From positions 1-64,000 of the forward strand of contig DAIDHQ010000042.1 in assembly GCA_027459645.1 (NCBI GenBank): a DNA stretch of 64,000 nucleotides, in the 5' to 3' direction. Positions 27,319 to 37,018 of this stretch are shown piece after piece. A model generated the notes under the pieces. The model worked only from the letters and a program-made list of their open reading frames with translations, ran no database searches and was not told the DNA's origin. Position 1 is the stretch's first letter. Each line of letters begins with the position of its first letter. The translations under genes were made by a program, and so were the position numbers. Source of the DNA: Vulcanimicrobiota bacterium. GTDB lineage: Bacteria > Vulcanimicrobiota > Vulcanimicrobiia > Vulcanimicrobiales > Vulcanimicrobiaceae.

Positions 27319-28361
27319 TTGCGCTTCCGCTCGGCGACGGGCGATTCGCACGTAGCTGCATCGTGCACTGCGAACATCGCGTCGTAACGATCGACGTTGC
27401 ACCTGCAGCCGGCGAAACGCCGGCGGTATTACGCGTCAGCGACGATGCGTTGATCGAGCGCCGCTGGAAGCCGGACGGGCGCGCGATCGCCCCTCGCGCG
27501 GCTCGCGCCGAAAATCGCGACTGGTTGCCGAGCGCGCATGCCGAACGGATCGTCGCCGCTCGTTACGGAATTGCCGGCGCGCGCGACCGCGCGCTTCGCG
27601 TCGCGGAAGTGCGCGACGACGCGCCGTTCGATGCAAATGCCGGCGTCTTTGCGCTTGCGACGCCGCTCTCGGATGGGCGTTTCGCCGCGTTGGCGGAAGC
27701 GATCGCGCGGCGTCCGGACACGGTCGTGCGCGTACTCGCCCAGGCCATGCCGATGCTTCCGGCGTTGCTGGAACTTCCGCTGCAGCGGCTCGTGCTCGCG
27801 TTGCCGTTCGGAACGCTTCCGCGTTCGCAAACGATTCGCGAACTTCGCGTGGAGGGGCAGGTACCGCTCGACGCCGTTGTCGATGCGTTTCCATCGCTTG
27901 CATCGCTCGAAGTCAGCGGGCGCGGCAGCGTGGACCTGGCGCCGCTCGCGCACGCGCCGTTGCTGCAAACGCTTTCGCTTGCGGGCGTGAGCCTGCGCGG
28001 CGCGCTTCCGGCAGTTTCGGCGCTGCGGCTCGCTCGAGTTACCGGGCTGCGCTCGCTTGACGCGATTGCGCTCGCGCACGTGCGGTCGCTGAGCGTGGAG
28101 CACCTGCACGACCTCGCGCGGATCGACGCACTCGCGAGCGCCGAAGGTGTGGAACAACTCGAACTGCGCGGCCTCTGGCAATTCGAATTGCGCGACGCAG
28201 AGTGTACGTTGCGCTTGCCGCGATTGCTGCGTGCGGAGATCGATATCGGCGGCTTGCGCAAGAACGTCGAGCTGTATCGCCGCGCGGCGTGGGCCTACCC
28301 GTGGCCGTTCCGCGGGTATGCGGCGACCGTGAGCGAGGATCGGGCGTCGCCCGCGTATTAG
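27288..28361 (+). CDS. Hypothetical protein with leucine-rich-repeat-like C-terminal half
   Basis: Repeating L/A-rich segments (FPSLASLEVSGRG..LAPLAHAPLLQTLSLAGVSLRG..); no recognised catalytic motif. Confidence 0.55.
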   Translation: MKLPYRCGDSFALPLGDGRFARSCIVHCEHRVVTIDVAPAAGETPAVLRVSDDALIERRWKPDGRAIAPRAARAENRDWLPSAHAERIVAARYGIAGARDRALRVAEVRDDAPFDANAGVFALATPLSDGRFAALAEAIARRPDTVVRVLAQAMPMLPALLELPLQRLVLALPFGTLPRSQTIRELRVEGQVPLDAVVDAFPSLASLEVSGRGSVDLAPLAHAPLLQTLSLAGVSLRGALPAVSALRLARVTGLRSLDAIALAHVRSLSVEHLHDLARIDALASAEGVEQLELRGLWQFELRDAECTLRLPRLLRAEIDIGGLRKNVELYRRAAWAYPWPFRGYAATVSEDRASPAY

Positions 28362-29137
28362 CGCCGGTTACGCGCGATCAAGTTTACGGCTTCCACGAAG
28401 CGGTGAATCTCGTGCGTCGCTTGCGGGTCGGGATTGACCCACACCAGGCTGTGCTGATATTTTCCGCGCGTCTGCTTTACGCCCGGCAAGGCGCGCGCGC
28501 TCAAGCGCACTTCGGAAAACGGCTTTTGTTCGCCGCGCCGCTGCAGTAACTTCAAGATTTCGCTCGGCGGCGTGAAGCGAACGACGATTTCCCATTCCTG
28601 ACGCAACACGCGATCGCAGATCATCCGCAATCCGCCGGTGCTTACGTCGAGGGCGATCGCTTCGTGCACGACGCCGCCCATGCCGACCGAATAAAAGATT
28701 GGGATGTTGACGTCGACGCGACGGTCCGCCCGCAGGTCGTTCCCGCGCTTGACCGTGCCGTCGGCCGTCTCGCCCCGCCGTCGCGCCAGCTCCTTGCGCT
28801 GCTCTTCGTGAATGAAGCGCGCCAGTTCTTCGCGCGTCGCCTCGGTCAAGTCCGCAAATTCGACCGTGTAGCGAAAGGTGCGATCGGCGGCGTGATAGGT
28901 GACTTTGCGCAACGTGCCCGAAAGCCGAAGCGGCGGCATGTGCTCGCGCGGCATATTGAATTCGCACGCGAGATCGGCGTGCACCATCGTTCGCCCATAG
29001 AGCTGACAGCCGCCGGCTGAAAGGTCGACGAGCGTCGCGGGGATCGGGATGCGATTGCCCGCCACGCGCAGATCGACCCGGATCATCATCGGCTGCCGGA
29101 AGTGCGACCTTCGGTTCTCCGCCCCCGAAGTCGACAT
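28358..29137 (-). CDS. Tandem PilZ-domain protein
   Basis: ENRRSHFRQPMMIRVDLRV...VDLSAGGCQLYG and RADRRVDVNIPIFYSV...LDVSTGGLRM. Confidence 0.82.
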   Translation of the reverse strand: MSTSGAENRRSHFRQPMMIRVDLRVAGNRIPIPATLVDLSAGGCQLYGRTMVHADLACEFNMPREHMPPLRLSGTLRKVTYHAADRTFRYTVEFADLTEATREELARFIHEEQRKELARRRGETADGTVKRGNDLRADRRVDVNIPIFYSVGMGGVVHEAIALDVSTGGLRMICDRVLRQEWEIVVRFTPPSEILKLLQRRGEQKPFSEVRLSARALPGVKQTRGKYQHSLVWVNPDPQATHEIHRFVEAVNLIARNRR

Positions 29138-29179
29138 GGGAACCCCTCCTTGAGAAAAAAGATAGCCCTTGCCAGCTTT

Positions 29180-29210
29180 TCTGTGCCGGTGGGGAGCGCT
29201 CCCGGCAGGT
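29180..29210. other. GC-rich inverted repeat (gggagcgctccc core) in the pilZ/rne divergent intergenic region
   Basis: ctgtgccggtggggagcgctcccggcagg forms a strong hairpin. Confidence 0.5.
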
Positions 29211-29319
29211 TCGTGCTCGGGCGGCCCTGAACTCGGTGCAACGTTATAAGGTTTTTTTGTAGGGCGTTGTTCCCGCCAGGGTGAGACCGCGGTGAGCCCC
29301 CTAGAGTTTCGAGGACAAT

Positions 29320-32067
29320 TTGACATCCGAGATTTTGATCTCGAGCGATCCGTGGGAGAATCGGGTCGCCATTCTTGAGGACGGCGTTCTAGCCGAACTC
29401 TATATCGAACGTGAAGAGCGAGTCATCGGCTCGATCTACAAGGGAAGAGTCCAGAACGTTCTGCCCGGCATGGGCGCGGCGTTCGTGGATATCGGCCTGG
29501 GGCGCAACGCGTTTCTCTACGTCGACGATATCAACAAGCAGCCGCTGAACATCGGCGACGTCGAAATCACCCACGGTCATTCCGGCTTCACCATCAACGA
29601 GAAGGTGAAAAAGGGTGACGACGTGCTGGTGCAGATCGTCAAGGAGCCGCGCGGCCTCAAGGGCGCTCGAATCTCGACGAACATCTCGCTGCCGGGTCGC
29701 TACTTGATCCTGATGCCGACCGGCAAATACTCGGGCGTCTCGCGGAAGATCGAGTCGGCCGACGAGCGCAATCGCCTCAAGGCGATCATGAAGCGCATTC
29801 GTCCCGAAGGCATGGCAACCGTCGTGCGCACGGCGGCCGCGGGCGTGAGCGAGGCCGAGCTGATCGCCGACCTGGGCGTCCTGATCCGCATGTGGCACGG
29901 CATCCTGGAGACCTTCAAACGGGCTCCGTCGCCGTCGCTGCTGCACCGCGACATGAACCTGGTCTATAAGGCCGCGCGCGATTTTATCACCGCCGACGTC
30001 GAGCGCGTCTTGATCGACGACGAAGAAGAGTATCGCAAGGTTCGCGAGTTCCTGCAGTTGCTCGGGCCGCAGTATCTCAATCGCGTACAACACTACAATC
30101 ACGGCCGCAATCTCTTCGACGATTACAAGATCACCGAAGAATTGCAGCGCTTGATGAAGCCGAAGATCAATCTGCCTTCCGGCGGATCGATCGTCGTCGA
30201 ATCGACCGAGGCGTTGACCGTAATCGACGTCAACTCCGGAAAATTCACCGGCGGACGTAATCTGGAAGATACGATCGTCAAGACGAATCTGGAAGCGGCG
30301 AGCGAAATCGCGCGTCAGGTTCGGCTGCGCGACATCGGCGGAATCATCGTCGTGGATTTCATCGACATGTCCAGCGAATCGTCGCGCAACAAGGTCATAA
30401 AGGCGCTCGAAGACGGTTTGCGCCGCGACCGGACGCGCGCGACCATTCAATCGTTTTCGAATCTCGGTTTGCTGGAATTCACGCGCAAGCGCGTCGGTAA
30501 AGACCTGGGCGCGCAATTGCGCGGTACCTGTCCGACGTGCAGCGGGCTGGGCTCCGTCATGTCGCCGCAGTCCGTTGCAATCGAAACGCTGCGTCACGTA
30601 CGAGCGCTCGGCGATCATCAGCACGATCATCACGCGGTGGTGGCCAACGTGGCGCCCACCGTTGCGGCTCAGATGGATTTCTGGTACGAAGAGGAGTTGC
30701 AAGAACTCAGCCGCGATCTCGACGCAAAGATTCACGTGCGCGTCGATCCGATGCTGCATCCCGAAAAATCGCGCGTCGAGCGCGTTGCAAGCTTCAAAGA
30801 CGGCAACCCGGTGCGCGTCGGCGACGAGCACGAAGTCGAATTGCTCGCCGGACGTCTGCCGAATCCGATGTCGGCGGCTGCCGTCATTAACGGCCACATC
30901 GTCGAGGTGGAGAACGCTGCGAACAACGCCGGTAACTCGGCGAAGATTCGCATCATCGACGTCGACGACGACGAAGATTACGTGCTGGCCGAACTGGTGA
31001 GCGGCGGTGCGGCCGCGGCTGCGAAGAAGCGGCGCCGTCGTGGCGGCAAAGGCAAACTCACGCCGACCGAACAGGCGCAACAACTGCGCGAACTGGCGGA
31101 AGAAGCCGCCGCGCAGCAGCAAGCCCGTCCGCCGATCGGTATTACGACGATCACCGAAGAGGAAGAAGCGCTAGATCCCGCCGTCGTGGCCGAGGTCAAA
31201 GGCGAGCATCAGCCCGACGCGATCATCATCGGCGAAAACGAAGCGCGGGACGGCGAAGGCCACGGCAAACGCAAGCGCCGGCGTCGCCGCCGCGGCGGTC
31301 GCGGTCGTGGAGGCGAACGCGGATTCGAAGCGGCGATGCACGTCGGCATCGCACCGCACAGCGCCGAGGCGCAGGCCGAACCGGACGAAGACGAAGAGGA
31401 AGAGGAGCGTCCGGCCGCCGCTCAGGCGCCGCACCATCCGGCTGCCGCCGAACCCGGTGATGGGCGCGGACGCCGTCGTCGCCGCCGCCGTCGTCGCGGG
31501 CGCGGTGGTGAAGCCGCGCAAGCAAACGGTGCGCCGCAAGTATTACCGCGCGACGTGGAGCCGCTTACCGGCACGTTGCCGATGAGCCCGTCGGTTCCCG
31601 ACCGCCACGTTTTCCGCGTCGGGGCCGATGGCAAAGCCCATCCGACGGGAATGACCGCGCCGCGCGAACCTTCGCGCGCGATCGCGCCCGTTCGCGACGC
31701 ACGGCCGCCGGCCGTCGAGCCGCCGCCGCCGCACCTCAAGCTTCCGCAAGAAAAGCCGAGGCCGACGAAACCGGCGCGTCGCCGCCGCACTGTCGGAGCA
31801 GCGCCCGAAGCAGGCGGCGAACTCGCAACGACGCGAACGCCCGCGCTGCCCGCACCCGTCGATGCCGTCGAAGCAAAGCCGAAACGCGCGCGCAAGAAAG
31901 CGGCCGGCGAAGCCGCCGCTGCGAGCGCAGAAGCGAAGCCAAAACGTAAGACGACGGCGACGCGAAAGAAAGCAGCCGCTTCCACGGAAGCGAGCGGCGT
32001 GAAAAAAACGTCGACGCGTAAGAAGTCGCCGGCAAAGACGACTACGCGCAAGAAAAAGACGAGCTAG
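29320..32067 (+). CDS. Ribonuclease E/G family protein with long Arg/Lys-rich C-terminal tail
   Basis: VGSIYKGRVQNVLPGMGAAFVDIGLGRNAFLY-like S1 region; ESTEALTVIDVNSGKFTG; GGIIVVDFIDM; CPTCSGLG; TTG start. Confidence 0.93.
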   Translation: MTSEILISSDPWENRVAILEDGVLAELYIEREERVIGSIYKGRVQNVLPGMGAAFVDIGLGRNAFLYVDDINKQPLNIGDVEITHGHSGFTINEKVKKGDDVLVQIVKEPRGLKGARISTNISLPGRYLILMPTGKYSGVSRKIESADERNRLKAIMKRIRPEGMATVVRTAAAGVSEAELIADLGVLIRMWHGILETFKRAPSPSLLHRDMNLVYKAARDFITADVERVLIDDEEEYRKVREFLQLLGPQYLNRVQHYNHGRNLFDDYKITEELQRLMKPKINLPSGGSIVVESTEALTVIDVNSGKFTGGRNLEDTIVKTNLEAASEIARQVRLRDIGGIIVVDFIDMSSESSRNKVIKALEDGLRRDRTRATIQSFSNLGLLEFTRKRVGKDLGAQLRGTCPTCSGLGSVMSPQSVAIETLRHVRALGDHQHDHHAVVANVAPTVAAQMDFWYEEELQELSRDLDAKIHVRVDPMLHPEKSRVERVASFKDGNPVRVGDEHEVELLAGRLPNPMSAAAVINGHIVEVENAANNAGNSAKIRIIDVDDDEDYVLAELVSGGAAAAAKKRRRRGGKGKLTPTEQAQQLRELAEEAAAQQQARPPIGITTITEEEEALDPAVVAEVKGEHQPDAIIIGENEARDGEGHGKRKRRRRRRGGRGRGGERGFEAAMHVGIAPHSAEAQAEPDEDEEEEERPAAAQAPHHPAAAEPGDGRGRRRRRRRRRGRGGEAAQANGAPQVLPRDVEPLTGTLPMSPSVPDRHVFRVGADGKAHPTGMTAPREPSRAIAPVRDARPPAVEPPPPHLKLPQEKPRPTKPARRRRTVGAAPEAGGELATTRTPALPAPVDAVEAKPKRARKKAAGEAAAASAEAKPKRKTTATRKKAAASTEASGVKKTSTRKKSPAKTTTRKKKTS

Positions 32068-32120
32068 CAAGCAACGACGAACCGCAGCAGTGCCGATGAC
32101 TCCATTGGAGGCTGTCGGTC

Positions 32121-34139
32121 ATGCGGTTTTCGCCGTTTGCATTCATCGTCGCCGTCGCATTGGTTTCATGCGGCGGCGGCTCGTCGTCCCCCGCGGTTTC
32201 GACCGCGACGCGCGCGCCCGTTGCATATCCGCCGCAAAGCGGTAATTGGAGTTCGTCGCTCGGTCCGTGGAACGCACAGACCAGCGGAAAACTCAACGCG
32301 GTCGCAATCGATCCGAACGATCCGGCCGTAATCTACGTCGGCGGCGGAGTCGGTACGACCGACGGCGTTACGACCGATGCGGGCGTATTTAAAACGACGA
32401 ACGGCGGTCAATCGTGGAGCGCCGTCGACGGCGGCTTGAACGATACGACGATCAATGCGCTCGCCATCGATCCGAACGGCGCGGTTCTTGCCGCGACCGA
32501 AAGCGGCGGAATCGAACGTTCGACCAACGGCGCTCAGAACTGGACGCAAGTCAGCAGCGCGGGTGCGGTACGTCAGTTGCAGTTTTCCGGGAGCGCTTGG
32601 TACGCAGCCGCACGCGAGGGCATCTTCACGTCGAACGACGGGATATCGTGGAGCCTGTTGGCCGCAACGCCGGCTGGCGCGAACGCGCTGGCCGTAAGCG
32701 CAAACGCGCTCTACGCCGGATTGACCGACGGCAGCTTCGTGCGCGTTCGCAACGGATCCGTGCAGACGCTTTCGTCGTTTCCGTCGTTCGATACCCCGCC
32801 GGTCGTACACGCGATCGCGGTCGATCCGAACGACGCTTCGTCGATCTTTGCGACGGTTACGGGAATGGTGAACGGCGCCTACTCCGACGCGCTCTTCCAT
32901 TCCGGCGACGGCGGCTCGTCGTGGCAGCAAGTCGCCGTGCCGCCGGCATTGCGCGGCGCGCAAGCGATCGCGTTTAGCGTAACGACGCCGCATCGTCTCT
33001 ACGTCGCCGGAACGGGCCTCGCCTATACCGACGATGGCGCGACCTTCGTCATCACGAACGGGTACGGTGACGCGCGGACGCTCACGGTCGGCAGCGGCGA
33101 TCGTCTGACGATTGCATCCGATCAAGGCGTGGCGAGCGGTACCTTCGGCGGTTCGTTCGCTTCAATGACGGCGGGAATGCCGGTGAACATCGTCCGTAGC
33201 GTCGCGGCGCACGGCTCGACGCTCCTCGTTACGATGCAAGACTTTCCGCCGGCCGTTTCGACCGACGGCGGCGCAACGTGGCAATCGCTGAACGTTGGTT
33301 CGAGTGAAAACGGCACGGCATTCATCAATCCGAACGCTCCCAACGTCTGCTACGTGGTCGATGTCGGCGTCGACGTTTCCACCGACGGCTGTTCGACGTT
33401 CGCACAGCAGCAGATCGGCGGCCACCTTTCGAGCACGCAACCGATCGCGACCGCACCGGGGACCGCGCGCACGTACGTGCTGACGGCGAACGGTGCCTAC
33501 GTTGCAAACGACGGCGTCACGTTTAGTTCCGCGCGTTGGGAGGTGCCTTCGCCCGTCGACGTCGCGATCGGTCCGAACGATGCGCAGTCGATCTTTGCTT
33601 CGTCGTCCACCGGCGGCGTGCGCGTGTGGCATTCGAGCGATGGCGGCCGCACTTTTACGCCGAGCGCGGTTCTCGCTCCGCCGGGTCCGAGCTATCCCGG
33701 CGACGTGCCCGTGCTCGCCGTGGATCCGGCGAACGGCAAGATCGTTATTGCGGTGACCGATACGGCGCTGTATCGCTCGAACGACGGAGGCGCGACCTTC
33801 ACGGCGTTGCACCAGACGTATACGTCGCAGAGCCTTCTTACGCGCCCGTTGGCGCGCGATCTCGACGAAGCGGCCGAAGCGACGTCGAGCGCGAGTTACA
33901 ACGTCGGAGAACACGTCGCGTTCGTGCCGACGCAGGCCGGGAACATGCTGATCTTTAGCACGACGCAGGGCGTCTATGCGTCGCTCGACGACGGCACCAC
34001 CATCAAGCCCGTTTCGAACGGTGCGATCTCGCACGTCTTCGAAGGGTTTTCGTTCGACGGCGGCCGGCTCTGCGCCGGAACCGACGGTCAAGGGGTCGTC
34101 TGCGCCGATCCCTCGACCATCGCGAGCGCGCTCAACTAA
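32121..34139 (+). CDS. Lipoprotein with BNR/VPS10-like beta-propeller repeats
   Basis: Lipobox VALVSCGGG; repeated SxDGGxxW/F motifs (KTTNGGQSWSAVDGG, HSGDGGSSWQQV, STDGGATWQSL, RSNDGGATFTAL). Confidence 0.85.
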   Translation: MRFSPFAFIVAVALVSCGGGSSSPAVSTATRAPVAYPPQSGNWSSSLGPWNAQTSGKLNAVAIDPNDPAVIYVGGGVGTTDGVTTDAGVFKTTNGGQSWSAVDGGLNDTTINALAIDPNGAVLAATESGGIERSTNGAQNWTQVSSAGAVRQLQFSGSAWYAAAREGIFTSNDGISWSLLAATPAGANALAVSANALYAGLTDGSFVRVRNGSVQTLSSFPSFDTPPVVHAIAVDPNDASSIFATVTGMVNGAYSDALFHSGDGGSSWQQVAVPPALRGAQAIAFSVTTPHRLYVAGTGLAYTDDGATFVITNGYGDARTLTVGSGDRLTIASDQGVASGTFGGSFASMTAGMPVNIVRSVAAHGSTLLVTMQDFPPAVSTDGGATWQSLNVGSSENGTAFINPNAPNVCYVVDVGVDVSTDGCSTFAQQQIGGHLSSTQPIATAPGTARTYVLTANGAYVANDGVTFSSARWEVPSPVDVAIGPNDAQSIFASSSTGGVRVWHSSDGGRTFTPSAVLAPPGPSYPGDVPVLAVDPANGKIVIAVTDTALYRSNDGGATFTALHQTYTSQSLLTRPLARDLDEAAEATSSASYNVGEHVAFVPTQAGNMLIFSTTQGVYASLDDGTTIKPVSNGAISHVFEGFSFDGGRLCAGTDGQGVVCADPSTIASALN

Positions 34140-34148
34140 TCGCCGCGG

Positions 34149-35519
34149 CTATTGTCCCTTCGTGCCGTTCATCGCCGCTTCTTGGGCGATGCGCTGGTCG
34201 ACGAATTTCAGCGCTCGTGCCAATTGCGCATCGCGTGCCGGATCGCCGAAGCGCGGATGCTTGTTTTCCGCAACGACCACGTCGGGGGTGATGCCGAGAT
34301 GGTTGATGTCGCGATTGTGCGGCGTGAGGTAGCGCGCGGTCGTGATTTTGACGGCGGAGCCGTCGCCGAGCGGATAGATAGTCTGCACGACGCCTTTGCC
34401 GAACGTCTTCGTGCCCATGATCGTGCCGACGCCGCTGTCTTGAATGGCGCCCGAGGTAATCTCCGAAGCCGACGCGGTATAGCCGTTCACCAGCACGACG
34501 AGCGGCAGCGGCTGGATCGCCGTGTCATTTGCTTCCAGCGTCGTAATGCTCGAAGCGCGGCTCTCCACCGAAACGATCGGTCCCGAAGAGATGAATTTCG
34601 AACTCACGCCGACGGCCGCGTCGAGATAACCGCCGCCGTTATCGCGAAGATCCAAGATGAGCGCGCGCGCGCCGCGTTGCTGCAGACGATCGAGTGCCGT
34701 TGTCAGCTCGCTTGCGGTATCGCGCCCGAAAACGGTGAGCGCTACGTAGCCGATATTTCCCGGCAGCATCTTTTCGAAGACGCTGAGTTGGTGAATCTTC
34801 GCACGCGTGAGCGTGATCGGGTGCGGCAGCAGCTTCTTGTCGCGCTGGATCGTCAGCGTAACCTTCGTGCCCGCTTTGCCGCGCAGGTGCGCGCTCGCGC
34901 GGTCGATCGTCCAGCCTTTGGTGGAGTGGCCGTCGATCGCGGTGATCAAATCGTCCTGTTGAATGCCGGCCTTATCGGCGGGCGCATCGGGGACGACGCT
35001 GCTGACCAAAATATATTTCGATTGATCGTCGGCTTGAATGACGATGCCCGTGCCGCCGAACGATCCGCCGTCGAGGCCTTGATTGAGCTCGGCGTACTGT
35101 TTGGGATCGAGAAAGACGGTGTAACGGTCTTTGACCGAGCGCATGATGCCGTCGATCGCGACGTAGCTGAGAACGTGAGGGCTCAGCTTGCCGTGGAGGT
35201 CGGCGTCGGCTTGTTCCACGGCGCGGTCGATCGCGCTCACGTTGTATTGCGGGTTTGTACTCGCGTGCATCGGCGAGATCGTCGCCTTCACGTGCTTGAC
35301 CTTCAGCGCGTGATTGAGATCGTCGCGAACCGAATTCAAGACCGTCTGCGGTTCGATCTTCTTATAGAACTCGGTGATGAGATCGTTATAACTCGTTGCG
35401 ATGCGGCTTGCATCGGCGGCGTTTAAATGCGCCGGGGGCGCCGCCGAAGCAGCCGGCAGTTGTGCGAGGCCCAAGCCAAAGAGCACGGCGAGAGCGAGGG
35501 ACGTGAAACGCGTCATCAT
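34149..35519 (-). CDS. S41-family C-terminal processing peptidase (copy B)
   Basis: PDZ plus RALILDLRDNGGGYLDAAV; VNGYTASASEITSGAIQDSG; GTKTFGKGVVQT. Confidence 0.92.
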   Translation of the reverse strand: MMTRFTSLALAVLFGLGLAQLPAASAAPPAHLNAADASRIATSYNDLITEFYKKIEPQTVLNSVRDDLNHALKVKHVKATISPMHASTNPQYNVSAIDRAVEQADADLHGKLSPHVLSYVAIDGIMRSVKDRYTVFLDPKQYAELNQGLDGGSFGGTGIVIQADDQSKYILVSSVVPDAPADKAGIQQDDLITAIDGHSTKGWTIDRASAHLRGKAGTKVTLTIQRDKKLLPHPITLTRAKIHQLSVFEKMLPGNIGYVALTVFGRDTASELTTALDRLQQRGARALILDLRDNGGGYLDAAVGVSSKFISSGPIVSVESRASSITTLEANDTAIQPLPLVVLVNGYTASASEITSGAIQDSGVGTIMGTKTFGKGVVQTIYPLGDGSAVKITTARYLTPHNRDINHLGITPDVVVAENKHPRFGDPARDAQLARALKFVDQRIAQEAAMNGTKGQ

Positions 35520-36931
35520 CTGTTTCCTGAGCGAATCTCTTTCGCGAGAGTTGCCTTGGCAACGGCGAGTTGTTTGTCGCGGGACGTGCCGATCAGCGAC
35601 GGGTCGACGGGTTGGTCCACCACGATGTCCGGCTCGATCCCCTTGTGCTGAATATCGCGTCCGGCGGGCGTAACGTATCGCGCCGTCGTGATTTTCAGCG
35701 CCCCCGAATCCGGCATCGGGTAGATGCTCTGCACGACGCCCTTTCCGAAGGTCTTCGTGCCGATCAGTTTCGCGAGGTGATAATCCTGTAACGCCCCCGA
35801 CGTAATTTCCGATGCGCTGGCCGTATACTTGTTGACCAGGATGACGAGCGGACGCAGGCCGCCGATGGCGGTTCCGAGCGCGTCCTCCTCGGTCCGGTTG
35901 CCCTGCCGGTCGATCGTCGCGACGATGACGCCGTGCGGGATGAAGTAGCTCGAGATCTTGACCGCTGCATCGAGCAAGCCGCCGCCGTTATCGCGCAGGT
36001 CCAGAATGTAGCCCTTCGCGCCGTGACTCTTGCCGCTGATGAGCGCCTTGCGAACTTCCTCGGCGGAGGTCGTGCCGAAATCCGTCAGGCGGATGTATTC
36101 GTATCCGTCGAGCATCTTCGCGTGGACCGACGGCACGTGAATGATCTGTCGCGTGATCGCGAACGTTTGCTCGGCCGTCTTTTTGTACTGGTGAGTACGC
36201 AATTGCACTTGCGTGCCCTCCGGACCGCGGATGAGCGCCTCGACCTTATCGAGCACCATGCCTTTTACGGGCTGCCCGTCCACGCTGTCGAGCACTTCGC
36301 CGGGTTTCATGCCCGCCTTTGCCGCAGGCAATCCGTCGATCGGCTGCAGGACGACTTCGCCGGTTTTTAGCTGGTAAATATACACGCCGATGCCGCCGAA
36401 ATCGCCGCCCGAAAGCTGCTCTTTGAGCTGCTCGATCTCTTTGGGCGAAAGATAAACGGTGTACGGATCGTCGACCGAATTCATGATCCCGCGCAGCGCC
36501 GTCTCGGTAAGATCCGTCGTTCCATCGGGACCTAGGCGCGCACCGTAATGCGACTGCGCGTACGCAAGCTCGTTTGCAAGGGCGGCGCTTCCGGCGCTCG
36601 GCACGGGCAGCGACGCATTCGCGACGTGCTTCGCTTTGAGATACTCCTTGAGCGCCTTTACCTCGCCGCGAACGGGCGTCAGCGGATCGACCGGTTTATA
36701 ATAGACGCTTTCGAGCTTCGAAACGGCGATCTTGAGCAGCTGCGCTTGCGACTGCGGGTCCGACAGAAGTTGCGCGATGTTGCCGGTGCTTGCAACGGTC
36801 AGCCCGCTTTCATCGGCGGAAGCCAATGTCGCGTGGCGATAGAGCACGTAACCTGCACCGGCCGCGGAAACGAGCACAACGAGCAACGCGGCCAGCAGTG
36901 CGCGGAAACGAGCGGTCATGGGATCGATCAT
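35516..36931 (-). CDS. S41-family C-terminal processing peptidase (copy A)
   Basis: KGYILDLRDNGGGLLDAAV; VNKYTASASEITSGALQDY; GTKTFGKGVVQS. Confidence 0.92.
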   Translation of the reverse strand: MIDPMTARFRALLAALLVVLVSAAGAGYVLYRHATLASADESGLTVASTGNIAQLLSDPQSQAQLLKIAVSKLESVYYKPVDPLTPVRGEVKALKEYLKAKHVANASLPVPSAGSAALANELAYAQSHYGARLGPDGTTDLTETALRGIMNSVDDPYTVYLSPKEIEQLKEQLSGGDFGGIGVYIYQLKTGEVVLQPIDGLPAAKAGMKPGEVLDSVDGQPVKGMVLDKVEALIRGPEGTQVQLRTHQYKKTAEQTFAITRQIIHVPSVHAKMLDGYEYIRLTDFGTTSAEEVRKALISGKSHGAKGYILDLRDNGGGLLDAAVKISSYFIPHGVIVATIDRQGNRTEEDALGTAIGGLRPLVILVNKYTASASEITSGALQDYHLAKLIGTKTFGKGVVQSIYPMPDSGALKITTARYVTPAGRDIQHKGIEPDIVVDQPVDPSLIGTSRDKQLAVAKATLAKEIRSGNR

Positions 36932-37018
36932 ACCCGCTAAGCTTAACGGCTCGTGGGGTGACTCCCGTTCAAAATTCCATTAAACCTTGAAAAGAGGTCC
37001 GGCCTTTGGTTGCTTCCC

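Noticed and set aside
29389-31122. 577-aa minus-strand ORF
   Set aside because: Antisense shadow of the RNase E/G gene.
31250-31520. Direct-repeat-like cgccgtcgtcgccgccgcc tracts
   Set aside because: Codon-level consequence of poly-Arg/Gly tail in RNase E/G, not a CRISPR array or tandem DNA element with spacers.
35820-35850. gaccaggatgacgagcgg resembling the repeat terminus
   Set aside because: Encodes the conserved S41 peptidase LVNKYTASASE region; similarity is coincidental.
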